Shown one piece after another: positions 42,836 to 56,009 of a stretch of 64,000 bases of DNA. The first letter of the stretch is position 1. Each line of letters begins with the position of its first letter. Under the pieces are notes generated by a model. That model had not been told where the DNA came from. It searched no databases and saw only the letters and a program-made list of their open reading frames with translations. Origin of the DNA: Gossypium raimondii (Eukaryota; Streptophyta; Magnoliopsida; Malvales; Malvaceae); NCBI RefSeq assembly GCF_025698545.1, contig NC_068569.1:2666001-2730000 (forward strand), written 5' to 3'. A program made the position numbers and the translations under genes.

Positions 42836-43073
42836 TAATTATTTCAAAAAGCTTATGTTGATAATTTATGGGAAAATATTCTATTATTCTATTATTATAT
42901 TTAAGGTTCATCACGAAACTCAAAAAATTAATTAAAAAATATTAAAGGCCTATTTGGACAACAGAAAGTAATTGAACGAAAATACAATTATTAGGGTAGT
43001 AATTTCACCTCTTCTAATTAGAAAAAATTGTAATTCCCTAGATGCCTTTGGTTGATAAAGTATATGTGATGTT

Positions 43074-43515
43074 TGTTAGAGTTGTGTGACCCAAATCCTA
43101 AGAGATTGCTTGTAAGTTAAATTAAACAAAAATATATTTTCTTTCTAGAAGATTTAGCATTTATTAGTATAATATATTTAGCATTTATTAGTATAGTTTA
43201 TTTGACTTACTAATTTAGCCTATAAATAGGCTCTTTTACAATCTTAGAAAAAAACACCCATTAGATTAGAACTCATAACACATTCAGAGAATTTTGTGTT
43301 TACGTTTTGAGGGTTCTTTATTTTTCGAGTTTCTGGGGTTTAGTTTTATCTCCATCTTTTGTACTTCATTCTTTTGCCATTATAGTAAAATTATCTTTGC
43401 CCGTGGTTTTTTATCCTCTTTGGAGGGGTTTTTCCACGTTAAATTTGTGTGTTCATCTTCTCAATTTCTTCTGTTATTTTTACTTGTCTGTTGCTTAATC
43501 GGGACGATCCTAACA
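43074..43515 (+). repeat. Left LTR of the Copia element
   Basis: Starts TGTTAGAGTTGTG and ends CGATCCTAACA. It contains a CTATAAATAGG TATA box. Confidence 0.9.
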
Positions 43516-44377
43516 AGTGGTATCAAAGCTAGTTCAATTTTCATAGATCAGCCCGTTCAGAGATGGCAGCAACAAGGTTTGAAATTGAGAAGTTCGATGG
43601 TGAGACAAATTTCAATCTATGGTAAATTCGGATGATGGCAATTTTAGTTCAAAATGGCTTGAAAAAGGTTGTTACAGGGAAAAAGCCTGAAAATCTAAAT
43701 CAAACAGAATGGGAAGAGCTTGATGAAAAGGCCTTGTCTGCAATCCAATTGTGCCTCGCGAATATAGTATTGCAGAAGGTATTGATGGAGAAGACCTCAT
43801 CCGCCTTGTGGAAAAGGTTAGAAACTCTTTATGCGACTAAGTCTCTGGCTAACCGTTTAGTGTTGAAACGTCTATTTACGTTTCGCATGAACGAAGGTGA
43901 GCTTCTTAGAGATCACATCAGTCAATTCATTACTCTTTTAAATGATTTAAAGAACGTTGAGGTTCATATTTACGATGAAGATCAAGCTATGCTATTATTA
44001 TGCCCTTTACCCTCTTCATACAAGTCTTTCAAGGAGACCCTGATTTATGGCAGAGACAAACTCTCGTTCGAAGATGTGAAGGGTCGTTTGTTGAGTAGAG
44101 ACAAACTCGACAATGAGTTTGGTTTGAATAGCAAAGCAGATAGACAATTTTCCGTTTTGGTAGCATCAAAGAAACGAGACAAAAGGTGTCGCTATTGTAA
44201 AAAGTTAGGTCACGTCAAAGCAGATTGTTATAAACTGTGAAATAAAAGAGCTGCTGAGAGTAACGAGGAAGATGTAGCTGGTGCTAATTTGGTCAATGAA
44301 GGTGGTGATGATTTCTTGTTAGTGTCAACGAGCGATAACTCCAAGCTTACGTTTGAGTGGATCCTAGATTCAGAATG

Positions 44378-47300
44378 TGTAGCACCCCTTACCCGAGACC
44401 GTTTCCGGAGTCGAGTACGAGGCATTACTTAGCTTATCTTACTAATTCGAAGCATAAAAACTTGTTTTGAAAATTAATCTCACTATTTACAGCAATCTGT
44501 CTAATCGCGCAGCAGTTACTAAATTAATTATAAATCGAGTTACGGGACTCAAAATTTAATTCCGAAAATTTTCCCTGAAACTAGACTCATATATCTTCCT
44601 ACTATAAAATTTTCAGAATTTTTGGTTCAGCCAATTAGTACAGTTTATTAGTTAAAGTCTCCCCTATTTCACCACTTGACTGTCCTGACCTCTTGCCACT
44701 AAAAATAAATTTTCTCATTATAGGATTTTCATATGAAGTTATTACTCGTTTCTACAGAAAATAGACTCAATAAGGAATCTATAGATATAAACTAAAACTC
44801 ATAACCATTTTTGTGCAATTTATAATTATTTTCTAAACTTAGAACAGAGGACTCCAAAAACAGTTCTGACCCTGTCTCACTAAAGTTCTCATATCTCAAA
44901 ATATAAAATTTCTTTTGTTAAACCGTTATTTTTCCATGAAAATAGACTCAACAAGCTTTAATTCCATATATCATTCACCCTCTAATTAATTTTATACTAT
45001 CCTAGGTGATTTTTCAAAGTCACATTACTGTAGCTGCTTGAAATCTGTTTATTTGCAAACTTTTACTCTTTCATGATTTCCATGCATGATTTATCATCTA
45101 AATATACATATTACCAAACATTATCACATACTCACACATCTTCCTTTAGCAATATCATAGATAAAAACATTCAAAATGACTAATCCCTATACATCACTTA
45201 GGTATAAACATTACTTAGGTACATGCCACGTTATCAAAAGAAAGGTACATCGCTAAATTTCTCTGAGGTCGGGATTACTCTGGATGCTGGACCGAACACT
45301 GGATTTCTACTAACCTGCGCACGGAAACAACCGTACGCTGAGCATGGGAATACTCAGTGGTATTACCATAATTAAAATTAATAACTTTAATCGATAATTT
45401 ATATACATTTAATTTATGTCTACAATTATTCGTTAATTGCCTCATACTTTAAATCAACTTGATCATTAATAACAATAAGCAATATTTCAATCTTATATTT
45501 AATTGTATTCATACCTTGTTTCACTATCTAAATTTTATTGGATTTTCAACATCTCATTCTAATAACTCATTCCAATCCATACAAACTCAATCATTTCATC
45601 AACTCATTCATTATCATTTCTATTTATATTCAATTTTACACTTATAATCTTTTAACACTCAATTTACACATTAAATCCATAAATAAAATTCAATAACTTG
45701 TATTCAATTAAATTCACATATTATTTCACTATTTCAAATCATTTTATTTTCACTTGTCATTTTACATCATTTCATATTACCAAAAACTATTTCATAAAAT
45801 TTATCATTATTTGTTTCTTGAACCATAATTCTCACATTCCATTTTCACATCTCAATTCAATGTCTTATTTCAAATCAATTTACTTCAATTCAAATTGCTT
45901 TTAATTTCCAATCCATATACCTTCAAATATTCACATAATTCATAATTCAATATCATTTCTTACTTCAATTCTTTTATTTTCCCCCTATTAACATGACTCG
46001 GACTTTGGCGGATACATGGATCCAACCAAACACACCAGTGCGGCACCCAGTGCCTCATCGGATAGTTCGAAGCAATAGTTGACACCCAGTGTCTCATCGG
46101 CAAAGCTGAAGTAAGTTGGTACCCAGTACCTCATCGAATCTATCCGAAGTAACAGTATGACACCCAGTGTCTCATCGACTCAAGGTCGAAGTATCCCTGA
46201 ACACTTCCAATCCTATGGCATGCCAACTATATCCGACTCAGCCCGACTAGTTAATAGGGTATTCAAATCATTTTTCTATTTCAAACTCACTTTCGATTCA
46301 ATTTACAATTCAATTCAAATTCACCTTCCACTTTCAAATCAATACACAATTCAATACCAATACATATTTCAGATATTCACATATAATCATACATCGATTC
46401 AATTCAAACCACTTTTCAATCAATACAGAATTCACATATTCACATAATTTCAAATCTCATATCTCGATTTCCAAGTCACATATCAATTCACAATTCACAT
46501 ATTCACACATAATCATAATTTAATTCACTTTCATTCAATTCATATTTTAGTTCATTTTCCAACCAAATTCAAATCACTAATTATTTTTCATTCAATATAC
46601 ATTTCAATATCACATTAATTCTTTAAATTCAAATCATATCACTAGTAATTTCCATTCAATTCACATACAATTCAATATCATTTAATTCAATATCGATATT
46701 CACCTTATTTTTATTTACTAAACATATTATTCAAAATTCAACAATAATTACTATTAATAGATTCAATACTAATACGTATTTTTCATTTAATTCAATCATG
46801 ATTCTTACCTCAATTTGCTCATCATGTATATTAATTTAAAATTTAACAATTAATAATTAAATTCGAATTATGGTAATACTAACCGAAATTTCTCTCGAGT
46901 CAATCCTTGTCCACCTTCTCCTTTCCTTTCTCGGACAATGACTCGTACACGACATTAGCTACGTAATTAAACAATTAAAAATCATTAATACTCAATTTCA
47001 TCAAAATATTTCCATTTATACCTAAACTTTACCTAAATTCTAATTTAATCCCTTATCAATACTAATTTTATTTTCCCAATCTAACTCTATTCTCTCTTAA
47101 TTCTTACCATAAACTCAATTTAGCTATTCAATTTCACCATAAATCCCTAATTTCGGGATTCTTTCAATTTAGTCCCTACTATTCAAAACTTACACTTTAT
47201 TTTACAATTAAATCCTTTACTAACTTCTAACTTGAAATTCAATCAATTTAACCCCTAATTCATCAATTAATTCAACATGAACAACATCTAAAAATTTACT

Positions 47301-48044
47301 AACTTCCAAAATTTCAACTTAAATCAAGTAGTATTTTGTTCTAGGATTCCAAAAATATCAAAATCATAAGAAAAAGGGACTAAATTGACTTACCAATTAA
47401 ATTTAGAAATTTTGAACCCCTGAACCGTCGCTCTCTTTCTTTTTCTTCTTTCTCTCTTCTCTGTTTCGTTCTGCTCTCTGTTTCTTTCTTTCTCATTTCT
47501 ATTCTTTCTTTTGTTATATATATATATAATATAATATAATATATTAATAATAATATAATATAAAAACATAATCATTACTTACGTTTATATAATATAATAT
47601 ATATTTTAAATTAAAAAAATATCTTAAGATTTTTAAGGTTAAACCGCCTCAACTTTAGAAAAAGGCATAATTGCCTATTTAGTCCTTTTAACTTTTCTTT
47701 AGTCTATTATTCAACTTTCATATCTATTGCAATTTAATCCTTTTAATCAATTAACTATCGGAACATTAAAATTTCTTAACGAAACTTTAATACTACCCTA
47801 ATGACACTTCGTAAATATTTATAAAAATATTTACGGCTCAGTTTATAATATCCAGGTCTCGATACCTCGTTTTGACCCAATTTACCTAATACTTTCTTTT
47901 AAATCACAAAATTCACTCATTCAAAAATATTTCTAAAATCACGCTGAACTTATAATTATTAATTAATAAATTTTTCTAACATTTTCATCAGATTTAGTGA
48001 TCTCAAATCACTATTCTGACACTACTGAAAATTGGGCTGTTACA
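44378..48044 (+). mobile_element. Large solo LTR, gypsy-type (fossil), inside the Copia element
   Basis: A 3.67-kb block starts TGTAGCACCCCTTACC and ends GGGCTGTTACA. It interrupts the protease-like region of the Copia element, with GAATG on the left and AAATG on the right as a near-perfect 5-bp target duplication. It has no coding domains. It shares the GCGCACGGAAAC..CCGTACGCTGAG word and the last 100 or so bases with the solo LTR at 33743-35961. It must be younger than the Copia insertion that hosts it. Confidence 0.8.
46040..46180. repeat. Minisatellite of about 39 bp in the large solo LTR
   Basis: Four units built on ACCCAGTGTCTCATCG at about 46044, 46083, 46120 and 46161. Confidence 0.8.
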
Positions 48045-48707
48045 AAATGTTCTTTCCACATGTGTCCCAATAGAGAATAGTTCTCCACATATAGTTCAGT
48101 TGAAGGTGGAGTTGTGAACATGGGAAACGATTCATCTAGTAAAATAATCGGTATTGGTACTGTTAAAATTAGGATACACGATGGGACGATTAGGACACTC
48201 TCAGATGTCAGGTATGTACCTGATTTACGAAAGAATCTCATCTCATTGAGTATTTTAGACTTGAAAGGATGTAGAATCAACATCGAGTCGAACGACATTA
48301 AAGTATCTCGTGGAGCTCTCGTTTTGTTAAAAGGTAAAAGAACTAGCAGTCTTTATATTCTGGAAGGTTCTACAGTGACCAGTGAAATCGGACGTCTCTC
48401 GTCCGTTACAGAGTCAAAGTCAACTCGTTTGGAGCGGAGGCAACTTGGTCATAGGAGGGAAAAAGGTATGACCGTTTCGTTGAAGAGAGGTTCTCTTTTG
48501 GATGTATGTTTTGAAAAGTTAAGGCACTGTATTCGTGAAAATCAGACCCGGGTTAGTATTGATTTGGCAGTGCATAAGTCGAAGGCTAGAAGTCTTCCAG
48601 CTTCTAAGCATAGATTCGACTCAGTTAATTCCCTGCATAGTTCAAGATAGGCCCGTGGCGGGTTTTGACAAAGATTACGTTGAAAGAATTCGTGTCAAGG
48701 TGGAGTT

Positions 48708-49151
48708 TGTTAGAGTTGTGTGACCCAAATTCTAAGAGATTGCTTGCAAGTCAAGTTAAACAAAAATATATTTTCTTTCTAGAAGATTTAGTATTTATTA
48801 GTATAATATATTTAGCATTTATTAGTATAGTTTATTTGACTTACTAATTTAGCCTATAAATAGGCTCTTTTACAATCTTAGAAAAAAACACCCATTAGAT
48901 TAGAACTCATAACACATTCAGAGAATTTTGTGTTTACGTTTTGAGGGTTCTTTATTTTTCGGGTTTTCGGGGTTTAGTTTTATCTCCATCTTTTGTACTC
49001 TTCATTCTTTTGCCATTATAGTAAATTTATCTTTGCCTGTGGTTTTTTATCCTCTTTGGAGGGGTTTTTCCACGTTAAATTTGTGTGTTCATCTTCTCAA
49101 TTTCTTCTGCTATTTTTACTTATTTGTTGCTTAATCGGGACGGTCCTAACA
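48708..49151 (+). repeat. Right LTR of the Copia element
   Basis: Same ends as the left LTR (TGTTAGAG...CCTAACA), about 97 percent identical by eye. Confidence 0.9.
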
Positions 49152-49156
49152 ATGTT

Positions 49157-51573
49157 TGGTAGTACAAATTATAATTATAGAGTTGCATAATTTATATTTT
49201 AAAAAATTATTAGTGTGATAAAAATAATTTCTAAACAAGTAACAAAAATTAAAATCAATTCATCATATGTATTATGCTAGTCTAAAAAGTAATTGATAAT
49301 ACAATCACAGATAAAACTTATAAGAAAAATAAGCATCATGTGCAATTTTATTTAATTTTTTGTTATAACTTTGTAAAGCACACAAATTATTTTTATAATT
49401 AATTTTTATGATTTATAAAATAAGATTTTTTTACCATAATTATCTCAAACACTTATACATGTTTATGTGTATAATATAATTTCTATATTTTGTATTTTTA
49501 AAATTAAATTTGGGTGTAATTACTTGTTGAATTACTCTAATTTTCACCCTATCCTGAGAAATGGAAAGTGTAATTGGGATACTGCAATTACACCCAATTT
49601 AGTGAGACTTACTAATTACAATAATTACCCAAACACGCCACAATTATATAATTATAAATAATTACATCCAAATCCAAATCTAATTATTAAGTGAATTTCC
49701 AAATTTAACCTAAAGTTTTTCTTGGAAGGTACCGATTGCATGACCACATTCAAGTTAACTGAAAAGTGTGAAAGGGAACGAAAGTACATCATCTATGAAC
49801 TTTTCCAGACTCGTTAATTCTAATTCATCCACCCTTTTAAAATACCTTTGTTATCACACTGTCATGTCAATGTCGTGCTTGTTAGTTTGCAGAGTCTGGA
49901 AGAAGCAATAAAACTGAAGAATCCGTATAGATCTAGCTTTAGACCTGAAGTGATATTATACCAGCAAAATGAAGAAAACAAAAAACAGTACATTGGCGAC
50001 GTTTCAACATGGTAATTTTCATTCATCTTTATTCCTAGCAATTATGGAAATGAAACTACCCTTCGGCACAAGTGATGAATTTAGGCCCATGACTAGGCTG
50101 CTTGTGAGTTATATGTTAATGTACTGTCACTGTCTGAATTTTCTATCCACATAATGGGTCAATATTTCCATGCATGCAAAATCTGATGTCAAGATTATGC
50201 TCCCCTTGCCAGTTTTACCATACCACAAAACATAAAACCAACAGCTCTGATATTGAAACTATGGGTGTCTTTACTCTCAGCCTCCCGAGTAAATACAAAC
50301 GCTTAAAGCATTGTTGATGATTTGATGTTAATAGACATGTTGATTATGGCTACTGCTGTTTTTCGGGGGGCCATTGGAATAATCCATGATATCTACAGAT
50401 CAGGTACATCGCTCAGTTTTGTACTCCAAGGATCCTGTTGAATCTTTGGGGTTTTGCATTTTAGTCCTTCCAGAATTCAGAGATCTCTAGATTGTTTTTT
50501 TTTTGCTTGAGAGGATGCATTTGAGGTGTGTTAGTTTATCAATGAGCCAAATGTCACACAGGGAGCACTTCAACCGGTTAAGTGTGAAACTACCTCTAAA
50601 CAAGTTCCCCATTAAACCAGGGAACTAAACAATGAATTTTAAGAGGTAATGTGGCCTAATCCTATTGGTGTGTGAGCAATTTTTTATTTTTTATCAAAAA
50701 TATCAAGCACAACTATGGATCAACCTGTCATAAAAGGAAAAGGCCAAGATATATATATTTCTTTTTTATTTGATTTGATTTTACATGTTGGTATTTCAGA
50801 CTGGCAACTACAGTTCCAACTGGTTTCATATGTGCTGTTCCAAGTCATAATAATATGAAATGAAAAGAGATCATGGACTTAATATTTACCAAAGGGAATG
50901 GCCATCAAAGAACCGTTCCGGCTTTTTCCCTGTTTTATTTCTTGTCGGATTTGATCATGTTTTCAAACCATTGAAAATAATACATATATATATTTGGCTG
51001 GATATGTCTGGAAACTTCAGTTATCTACCTGGAAAGAGTTATGGCAGATGGCTATTATAATCTGCAGCAACATTTGTATTATTAGAACGAAATTACACAA
51101 CATGAATCTTAAAGATATTTCCTTTGCTTGTAGGAAATTTCCTTTCTCTTTTTCCCCTAATGTGCGTGTTTACCTTTTATGCCAGAATTTATTTACACCC
51201 TTTCCACATAAGCCATTTTTCACAGCTGTCCAAGCTGAAATTTGATTCACTAAACATTACCATTTTCATAAAACATCACATGATGTAAGATTCTTTACCA
51301 AATATCCTAAAATCAAGACATACCAAACTGTTATCTTCAAATATTATCCCCAAGATTCAAGAATATAGAAGATTAAAACAACATAGGCTAAATCAAAGTA
51401 ACTCTCAAACCTAAAGCAGTCATCATATACACACACTCAAAACACCATAAGATAGATTAAATTTCATATACCCAAACATTTGAGCCATAAAGACCCTTTA
51501 TATATGTAATAATCAATCGGATAGGTTTCTTCTTTTTTGGTTTTTTCCTGATACATTTACCTTTTGTTGAGAT
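49157..51573. other. Intergenic region left of the DUF1677 gene
   Basis: The right half of the foldback MITE lies up to 49639, then spacer with no recognisable gene. The last few hundred bases are the 3' flank of the minus-strand DUF1677 gene. Confidence 0.5.
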
Positions 51574-52020
51574 TTAGATAGAAAGAGCTGAGAAACAACT
51601 ATCGGATCGAAGAAGAGAAGGGCGTTTGACTCCTTCAAGTCCGGGCAATACGCTACTTGATTTAGTCCTAAGAGGTCTGGGCGAATCCAAGCTTCGTCGA
51701 AGAACTCTTCCCATGGCAAAAATGGGGTGCTCCGTTTCATCTGAAGGACTCCACGCCCTGAACTTGTTACAGAAACTGATGTGACGATCCAATGCTTCCT
51801 CGGTGGAGATAAGCGTTACGGATCTCAAAACCTCATCTTTGACCGCCTCGATGCAGAGCCCGCAAATCCAACGGCCCTGGTAACGTTCACGGACACGCAT
51901 GATATAAGCAACGGTGCATTCCTCGGTGAAGCCACAAGAGTCGCATTTAACGCAGTGAGTCTCGAGGGGGGTACTCAGTTTGCTTGTTGGGTTTTGAGTG
52001 TCTGAACCTGAAATCGCCAT
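51574..52020 (-). CDS. DUF1677 family protein
   Basis: Single-exon gene of 148 residues from the ATG at 52020. The frame is open further upstream, but those codons overlap the TATA box, so the later start is chosen. The DUF1677 core spans about residues 22-95: a Cys-rich head (Cys23, Cys26, Cys29, Cys35), FTEECT, then YIMRVRERYQGRWICGLC with Cys53 and Cys56, and KDEV. The paired cysteines could bind zinc. This is a plant-specific family of unknown biochemical function. The C-terminal tail is basic and Ser-rich (RSLDSPRPLRTKSSSV). Confidence 0.85.
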   Translation of the reverse strand: MAISGSDTQNPTSKLSTPLETHCVKCDSCGFTEECTVAYIMRVRERYQGRWICGLCIEAVKDEVLRSVTLISTEEALDRHISFCNKFRAWSPSDETEHPIFAMGRVLRRSLDSPRPLRTKSSSVLPGLEGVKRPSLLRSDSCFSALSI

Positions 52021-52070
52021 TGCATGGAACCAAACATTGAATGCTGTGTGTGTCTTTTTGCTCTGTAAGT

Positions 52071-52080
52071 TTTTTATATA
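52071..52080 (-). promoter_or_regulatory. TATA box of the DUF1677 gene
   Basis: On the minus strand TATATAAAAA lies about 50 bases upstream of the chosen ATG. Confidence 0.55.
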
Positions 52081-54157
52081 TTGTGAAGTGAGTGGAGCAG
52101 GGGAGTGAAAGAGATATGCGCCATGTGGGTGATATAAAGAGAGACAAATCAAAGCTGAAAAAGAAATTAATACACACAGTGCTTTCTACGTTTGTGGGCT
52201 GTGTCATGGGTTTTACATCAAACCAGGGTTAAGATGTGGGCCTTTTCAATTTTTGGCATTTACTAAATTATGGATCCCCATTTACTATATTTTAACATAT
52301 TTATTAATAATAATGATGAAAGAAAATTTAGGGTTAGTTTGATTTTAAACCAAGGGTGATTAGATTAAAATACCTTTTTCTTTTTGTAGTAGATTAGATT
52401 AATGTACTTCCCATATTGAAACGGTTTGGTAAACCACCCAATGATTGATACTTACTTTGTGCACTGGGTTGTGTGATTTTGTAAGCAAAATCCTTTCATT
52501 GACAAATTCCAAAATGCCCTATACACCTCAACTTTCAATTGTCCACTTTCTAATTCCATTTTTTTTAAAAGGGTTGTATGGTAAATTTACCCCTTTTTGC
52601 CTCCTCTTCCTCTTACACCCCTCTCCTCTCATTTCAGTCATATCTCATTGGCTGAAAAATAAAGCTTACTGTTATTTGTCTGTTTTTTTTTAAATATTTA
52701 TTTATTTAAATATTTTACTATATCTTATAGGGTATTTATCAATTCATTAACCTTGTTTGTCAAGTCCAAAAATTTCAATGTACTAAATATATTCTCTTTT
52801 CAAGAATAAGATAGAATTTAATATGGGTGAGCATTTGATCGAATCGAGTGAATAAATTTCGAGTTAAGAAGCTATATTTTACCCATTTGAAAATTTTCAT
52901 GTTAGAGGACATATATATTTGAAAGCTCTTTCAAAATAAAATAAGAAAAAAATTTAGTATGATAAACTTGAATTGTTAATTTATTTATTTAGGTCTCAAA
53001 ATTATTATTTTAGACAAATTTTAACTTTTCCATATATTCTTTAGAATTTTATAATTTTAAAAATATATATTTTAGAATTTCTATAAATATCTTAAATTTT
53101 ACAAATTATTTTGTAGTTTTTGTTGAGAGAGCCTGATTTGTTCATTTTCAAAATTAATAGGGTCAAAAGGGTATTTACACTAATATTTTATTTGAGTTAT
53201 TCCAAATTTAACTTAACTCGAAACTTGAATTACTTATTCGAGTTTATTTGAAAAATCGATTCGAGTAACTCAAAATTTAATTTTTTTCGTAAATAGAAAT
53301 AGTTGAGAGAAAAACTGCAATGGTCGGAAGCACAGCAGCAGTATAGAGGCATGCATGATTTTACAGCATATGCAGTTTCCATGTTCGTTAGGGCTTGTTA
53401 AAAGTAATTAATAACTTGAGTAGGAAGAAAGAAATTTATCAGGAGAAACAAATAATTAACCAGCTATTTTTTTGTAATCATATTCGGGATCCAACAAAAA
53501 TAATATCACGGCATATAGGGCATCATTGCATAGAAACGAGGCATGTGCAAAGATTTGTTCAGTTGTGATGGGACAAAAATGTATCACTGGTGTGATAGTT
53601 GTGGCAGAGATTTCGTTATGAAAAGGAAGACCCATTTCACGGTTTTCAGGTATTTATGCAGCTAAAAGCTACCGCTAAGGGAATCTTTTTGCCATTTCAC
53701 TGCGGCCCCTGCCCTTTCTGGACTGGCGCCATATCATTCTGGACCTCAGTTTTGCTGCTTATGTTTAACGATTATGGGTAATTCAATTCACAATTACTTG
53801 GCTTTTAATTAATTAAAGAATATTAAAAAGAGAGAGAGATTCAATGATTGATCCACCATGCACCACGGCTTTTAATTTTGCCTCTCTTTTCAAATAACTA
53901 ACCAAAGAGTCTTCCTATCTCTCTCTTTTATTCTTTTTTTTTTTTCAACTTAGTAAATGCTTCCCGTAATAATTTGGAAAAGAAAGGTAGGGTTTTGGGT
54001 TTGAAAGAGAAATTTTCCTTTTAAAGATTTGATCTTCTTAAGCTTTTTCTTTTCTTTTGGTGGGAAAGAAGTGGTTTAAACTTAGGAGGGTTGAATAGCA
54101 AGCTAATGCCATTTGTTTGTAAAATTGGAATTGAAGTATTAAAGAAGACTAATTTCA
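52081..54157. other. Divergent intergenic region between DUF1677 and LSM1
   Basis: A/T-rich with no recognisable gene. A GC-richer patch near 53500-53780 gives only a short reading frame with no known motif. Confidence 0.5.
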
Positions 54158-55468
54158 ATGTCTCGGATTGGCCATGACGATAGCTTTCTCTACACTTCTC
54201 TTGCTACCTATCCTGGCAGTAAGTAATCCCTCTCCGTTTAAGATGTAGTAAAATTAAGCCAATGCAATTGAAGTTTTTGATGTTTTATTTTGCAATATTT
54301 GATTATTCCACGTTCCCCCTTTTTCCCCATTTTTTCTTGGATGTGAGGTTTTGATTTGTTTAATGGTACTATTTGATTCTTGTTTACGTACTTCACCATA
54401 TCGGGTTCCTTCCCTTGGTGAAGTTGTGTTCTTGGATTCTCTTCATTTTTGTTTCTTTAAGAATTGGGAGGGGTTGGTATTGAATTGCATGTCCAACTTG
54501 TTGGCGTGAGCTTGGAAAATAGACAAAAATATTTATATTTCTCTTCCAAAAAGGTGTCTCAGGGAGAGTGAGTTGGTGGTGTAAATTAAGCACTGGGTTC
54601 TATTATATATGTTTTCAGATCCCTTGAATGTTTGTTTATTGTAGTTATTTTGGCTCCTTGCATCCTCGTGTTGTAGAGATTGGCCCCTTTTTAAATAACT
54701 TTCTGTGATTCAGATCTTTAATTATTGGTGAACATGGCTAAGGAATTTTATATATTTTGCAGAGAAACTCGTTGTGTTATTGGGAGATGGCCGTCATCGT
54801 TTGGGGTTACTGCGTTCTTTTGATCAATTTGGTAGTTCTTTGCTCAGTTGTTTTCTGTTTTCTTTTGCTTCTTTTGTTGTGAATGAATCGGTGATGTGAT
54901 AACCTTCCACATTGGCAGCTAGTATTGTTCTAGAAGGAGCTTGTGAGCGAGTTATTGTGGGTGATTTGTACTGTGACATACCCTTGGGTCTAAATATAAT
55001 CCGTGGGGAGAATGTGGTCCTAATAGGAGAGATGGTATGCTGTTTTATGCCTTTTTGTTGGCTTGAGGAATTGGTTCTCTTATAATGCTATTTGTTACAC
55101 AGGACATGGAAAAAGAGGAGCTTCCTTCACATATGACTGCTGTATCCACGGTTGAGATTAAAAGGGTGAGCACATTCTTATTTCCTGCATGTTATGGAGA
55201 CTTGGTGGATGTTTCCGCTTACCATAGGCTTCCTCACATTTGTTTTCATCTGGTTTTGGCGATGATTAATTAAAAGAGGGATTTCAGAAAGATGGTCTTA
55301 GCTCCCTCTATAGTTAAGAATTTTTCATTATGAAATTCCTCTTGTCAATGTTTCTTACACTCTGAATTTGTGTTTCTATCCATTTTCCAGGCTCAGAAAG
55401 CAGAGAGGGATGCAACATATCTGAAGGGCTCTATGAAAAACATAATGGAGTTCCTTGGTATTGATTAA
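54158..55468 (+). CDS. LSM1: Sm-like protein LSM1, decapping complex subunit
   Basis: Five exons (54158-54218, 54763-54831, 54919-55034, 55103-55165, 55391-55468) give 128 residues, the same length as Arabidopsis LSM1. The Sm1 part reads [30 protein letters not shown] and the Sm2 part IRGENVVLIGE. The C-terminal helix region (EIKRAQKAERDATYLKG) is also typical. LSM1 defines the cytoplasmic LSM1-7 ring, which binds oligoadenylated mRNA 3' ends and activates decapping in P-bodies. The usual Arg before the DGR word (LRDGR) is Gly here (LGDGR). Confidence 0.95.
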
Positions 55469-56009
55469 CATGTCCTGCCATTTTTCTAAAAGTTTCACAT
55501 CACGTTCGTGGCCTAGAATTTGAACGAGGGTCGGTAGGCATGAAGGATTCTTACCGAGGACAATTTCCTTGCACCTCCAAAAACATGGGGTATTAAACAC
55601 ATTAGCAAACAGAACTATGGTAAAGTCTTTCAGTGACAATGAGTTTAGGGTCTTGAAACATTTCATTTTTTAGTAGAAATTGTTCAAAATTGGTCCAGTC
55701 TCTTGCCGGTTTCACCTTCATTTTACTATGTAACATGATTAGTCATGTTTCATGAATCATTAGATGCTCAACTTTCCTCAGTTTCTATTCTAGTGCTTTC
55801 TTAGCTTTGCTGCTTGATAATGGATCACTAGCAAATTTTCAGGGCACGAGTTTCTTATTAATCTGTTTTGCCATGTATTACAACATACATAACAGAATGC
55901 AGTCGACAGTACAGCTAGACTAGATCGTTTTTAACCTTATACTAACACAGCAGAAGATGGGAAAATAATACCGATTCATGATTGTGAGATGAATTTGTGA
56001 AGCTTTGTA
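55469..56009. other. Convergent 3' region between LSM1 and the cupin gene
   Basis: Only 3' flanks of the two genes; nothing else is seen. Confidence 0.6.

Larger units (their letters stand above)
43074..49151 (+). mobile_element. Ty1/copia element (fossil), broken, with nested solo LTR
   Basis: Bounded by two LTRs (43074-43515 and 48708-49151) and a perfect 5-bp target duplication ATGTT (43069-43073, 49152-49156). A primer-binding site matching initiator tRNA-Met (TGGTATCAAAGC) follows the left LTR, and a purine-rich tract precedes the right one. Recognisable parts are a gag-like region with a CCHC zinc knuckle (about 43563-44240), a protease-like start and a piece preceding integrase (about 48050-48650). 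Most of pol is absent, so it is broken and non-autonomous. The two LTRs differ at about 14 of 442 sites (about 3 percent), suggesting an age of roughly one to a few million years. Confidence 0.9.
42947..49639. mobile_element. AT-rich foldback MITE, outermost layer of a nest
   Basis: The left end GGCCTATTTGGACAAC and the right end ATTACCCAAACACGCC are inverted relatives, resembling Tourist-type (PIF/Harbinger) or hAT termini with the TTTGG word. Both halves are full of AATTAC/GTAATT words. Leaving out the Copia insertion (43074-49156) the element would be about 610 bp. A target duplication is not clear. Confidence 0.5.

Noticed and set aside
43294-43635. 113-codon frame starting in the left Copia LTR
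   Set aside because: A related frame occurs at the same place in the right LTR; it is LTR sequence without a protein signature.
45459-46447. Several reading frames of 60-96 codons
   Set aside because: Low-complexity A/T-rich frames inside the solo LTR with no domain.
53599-53781. Short frame in a GC-richer patch upstream of LSM1
   Set aside because: No recognisable motif, splice support or promoter; could be an old gene fragment but cannot be supported.
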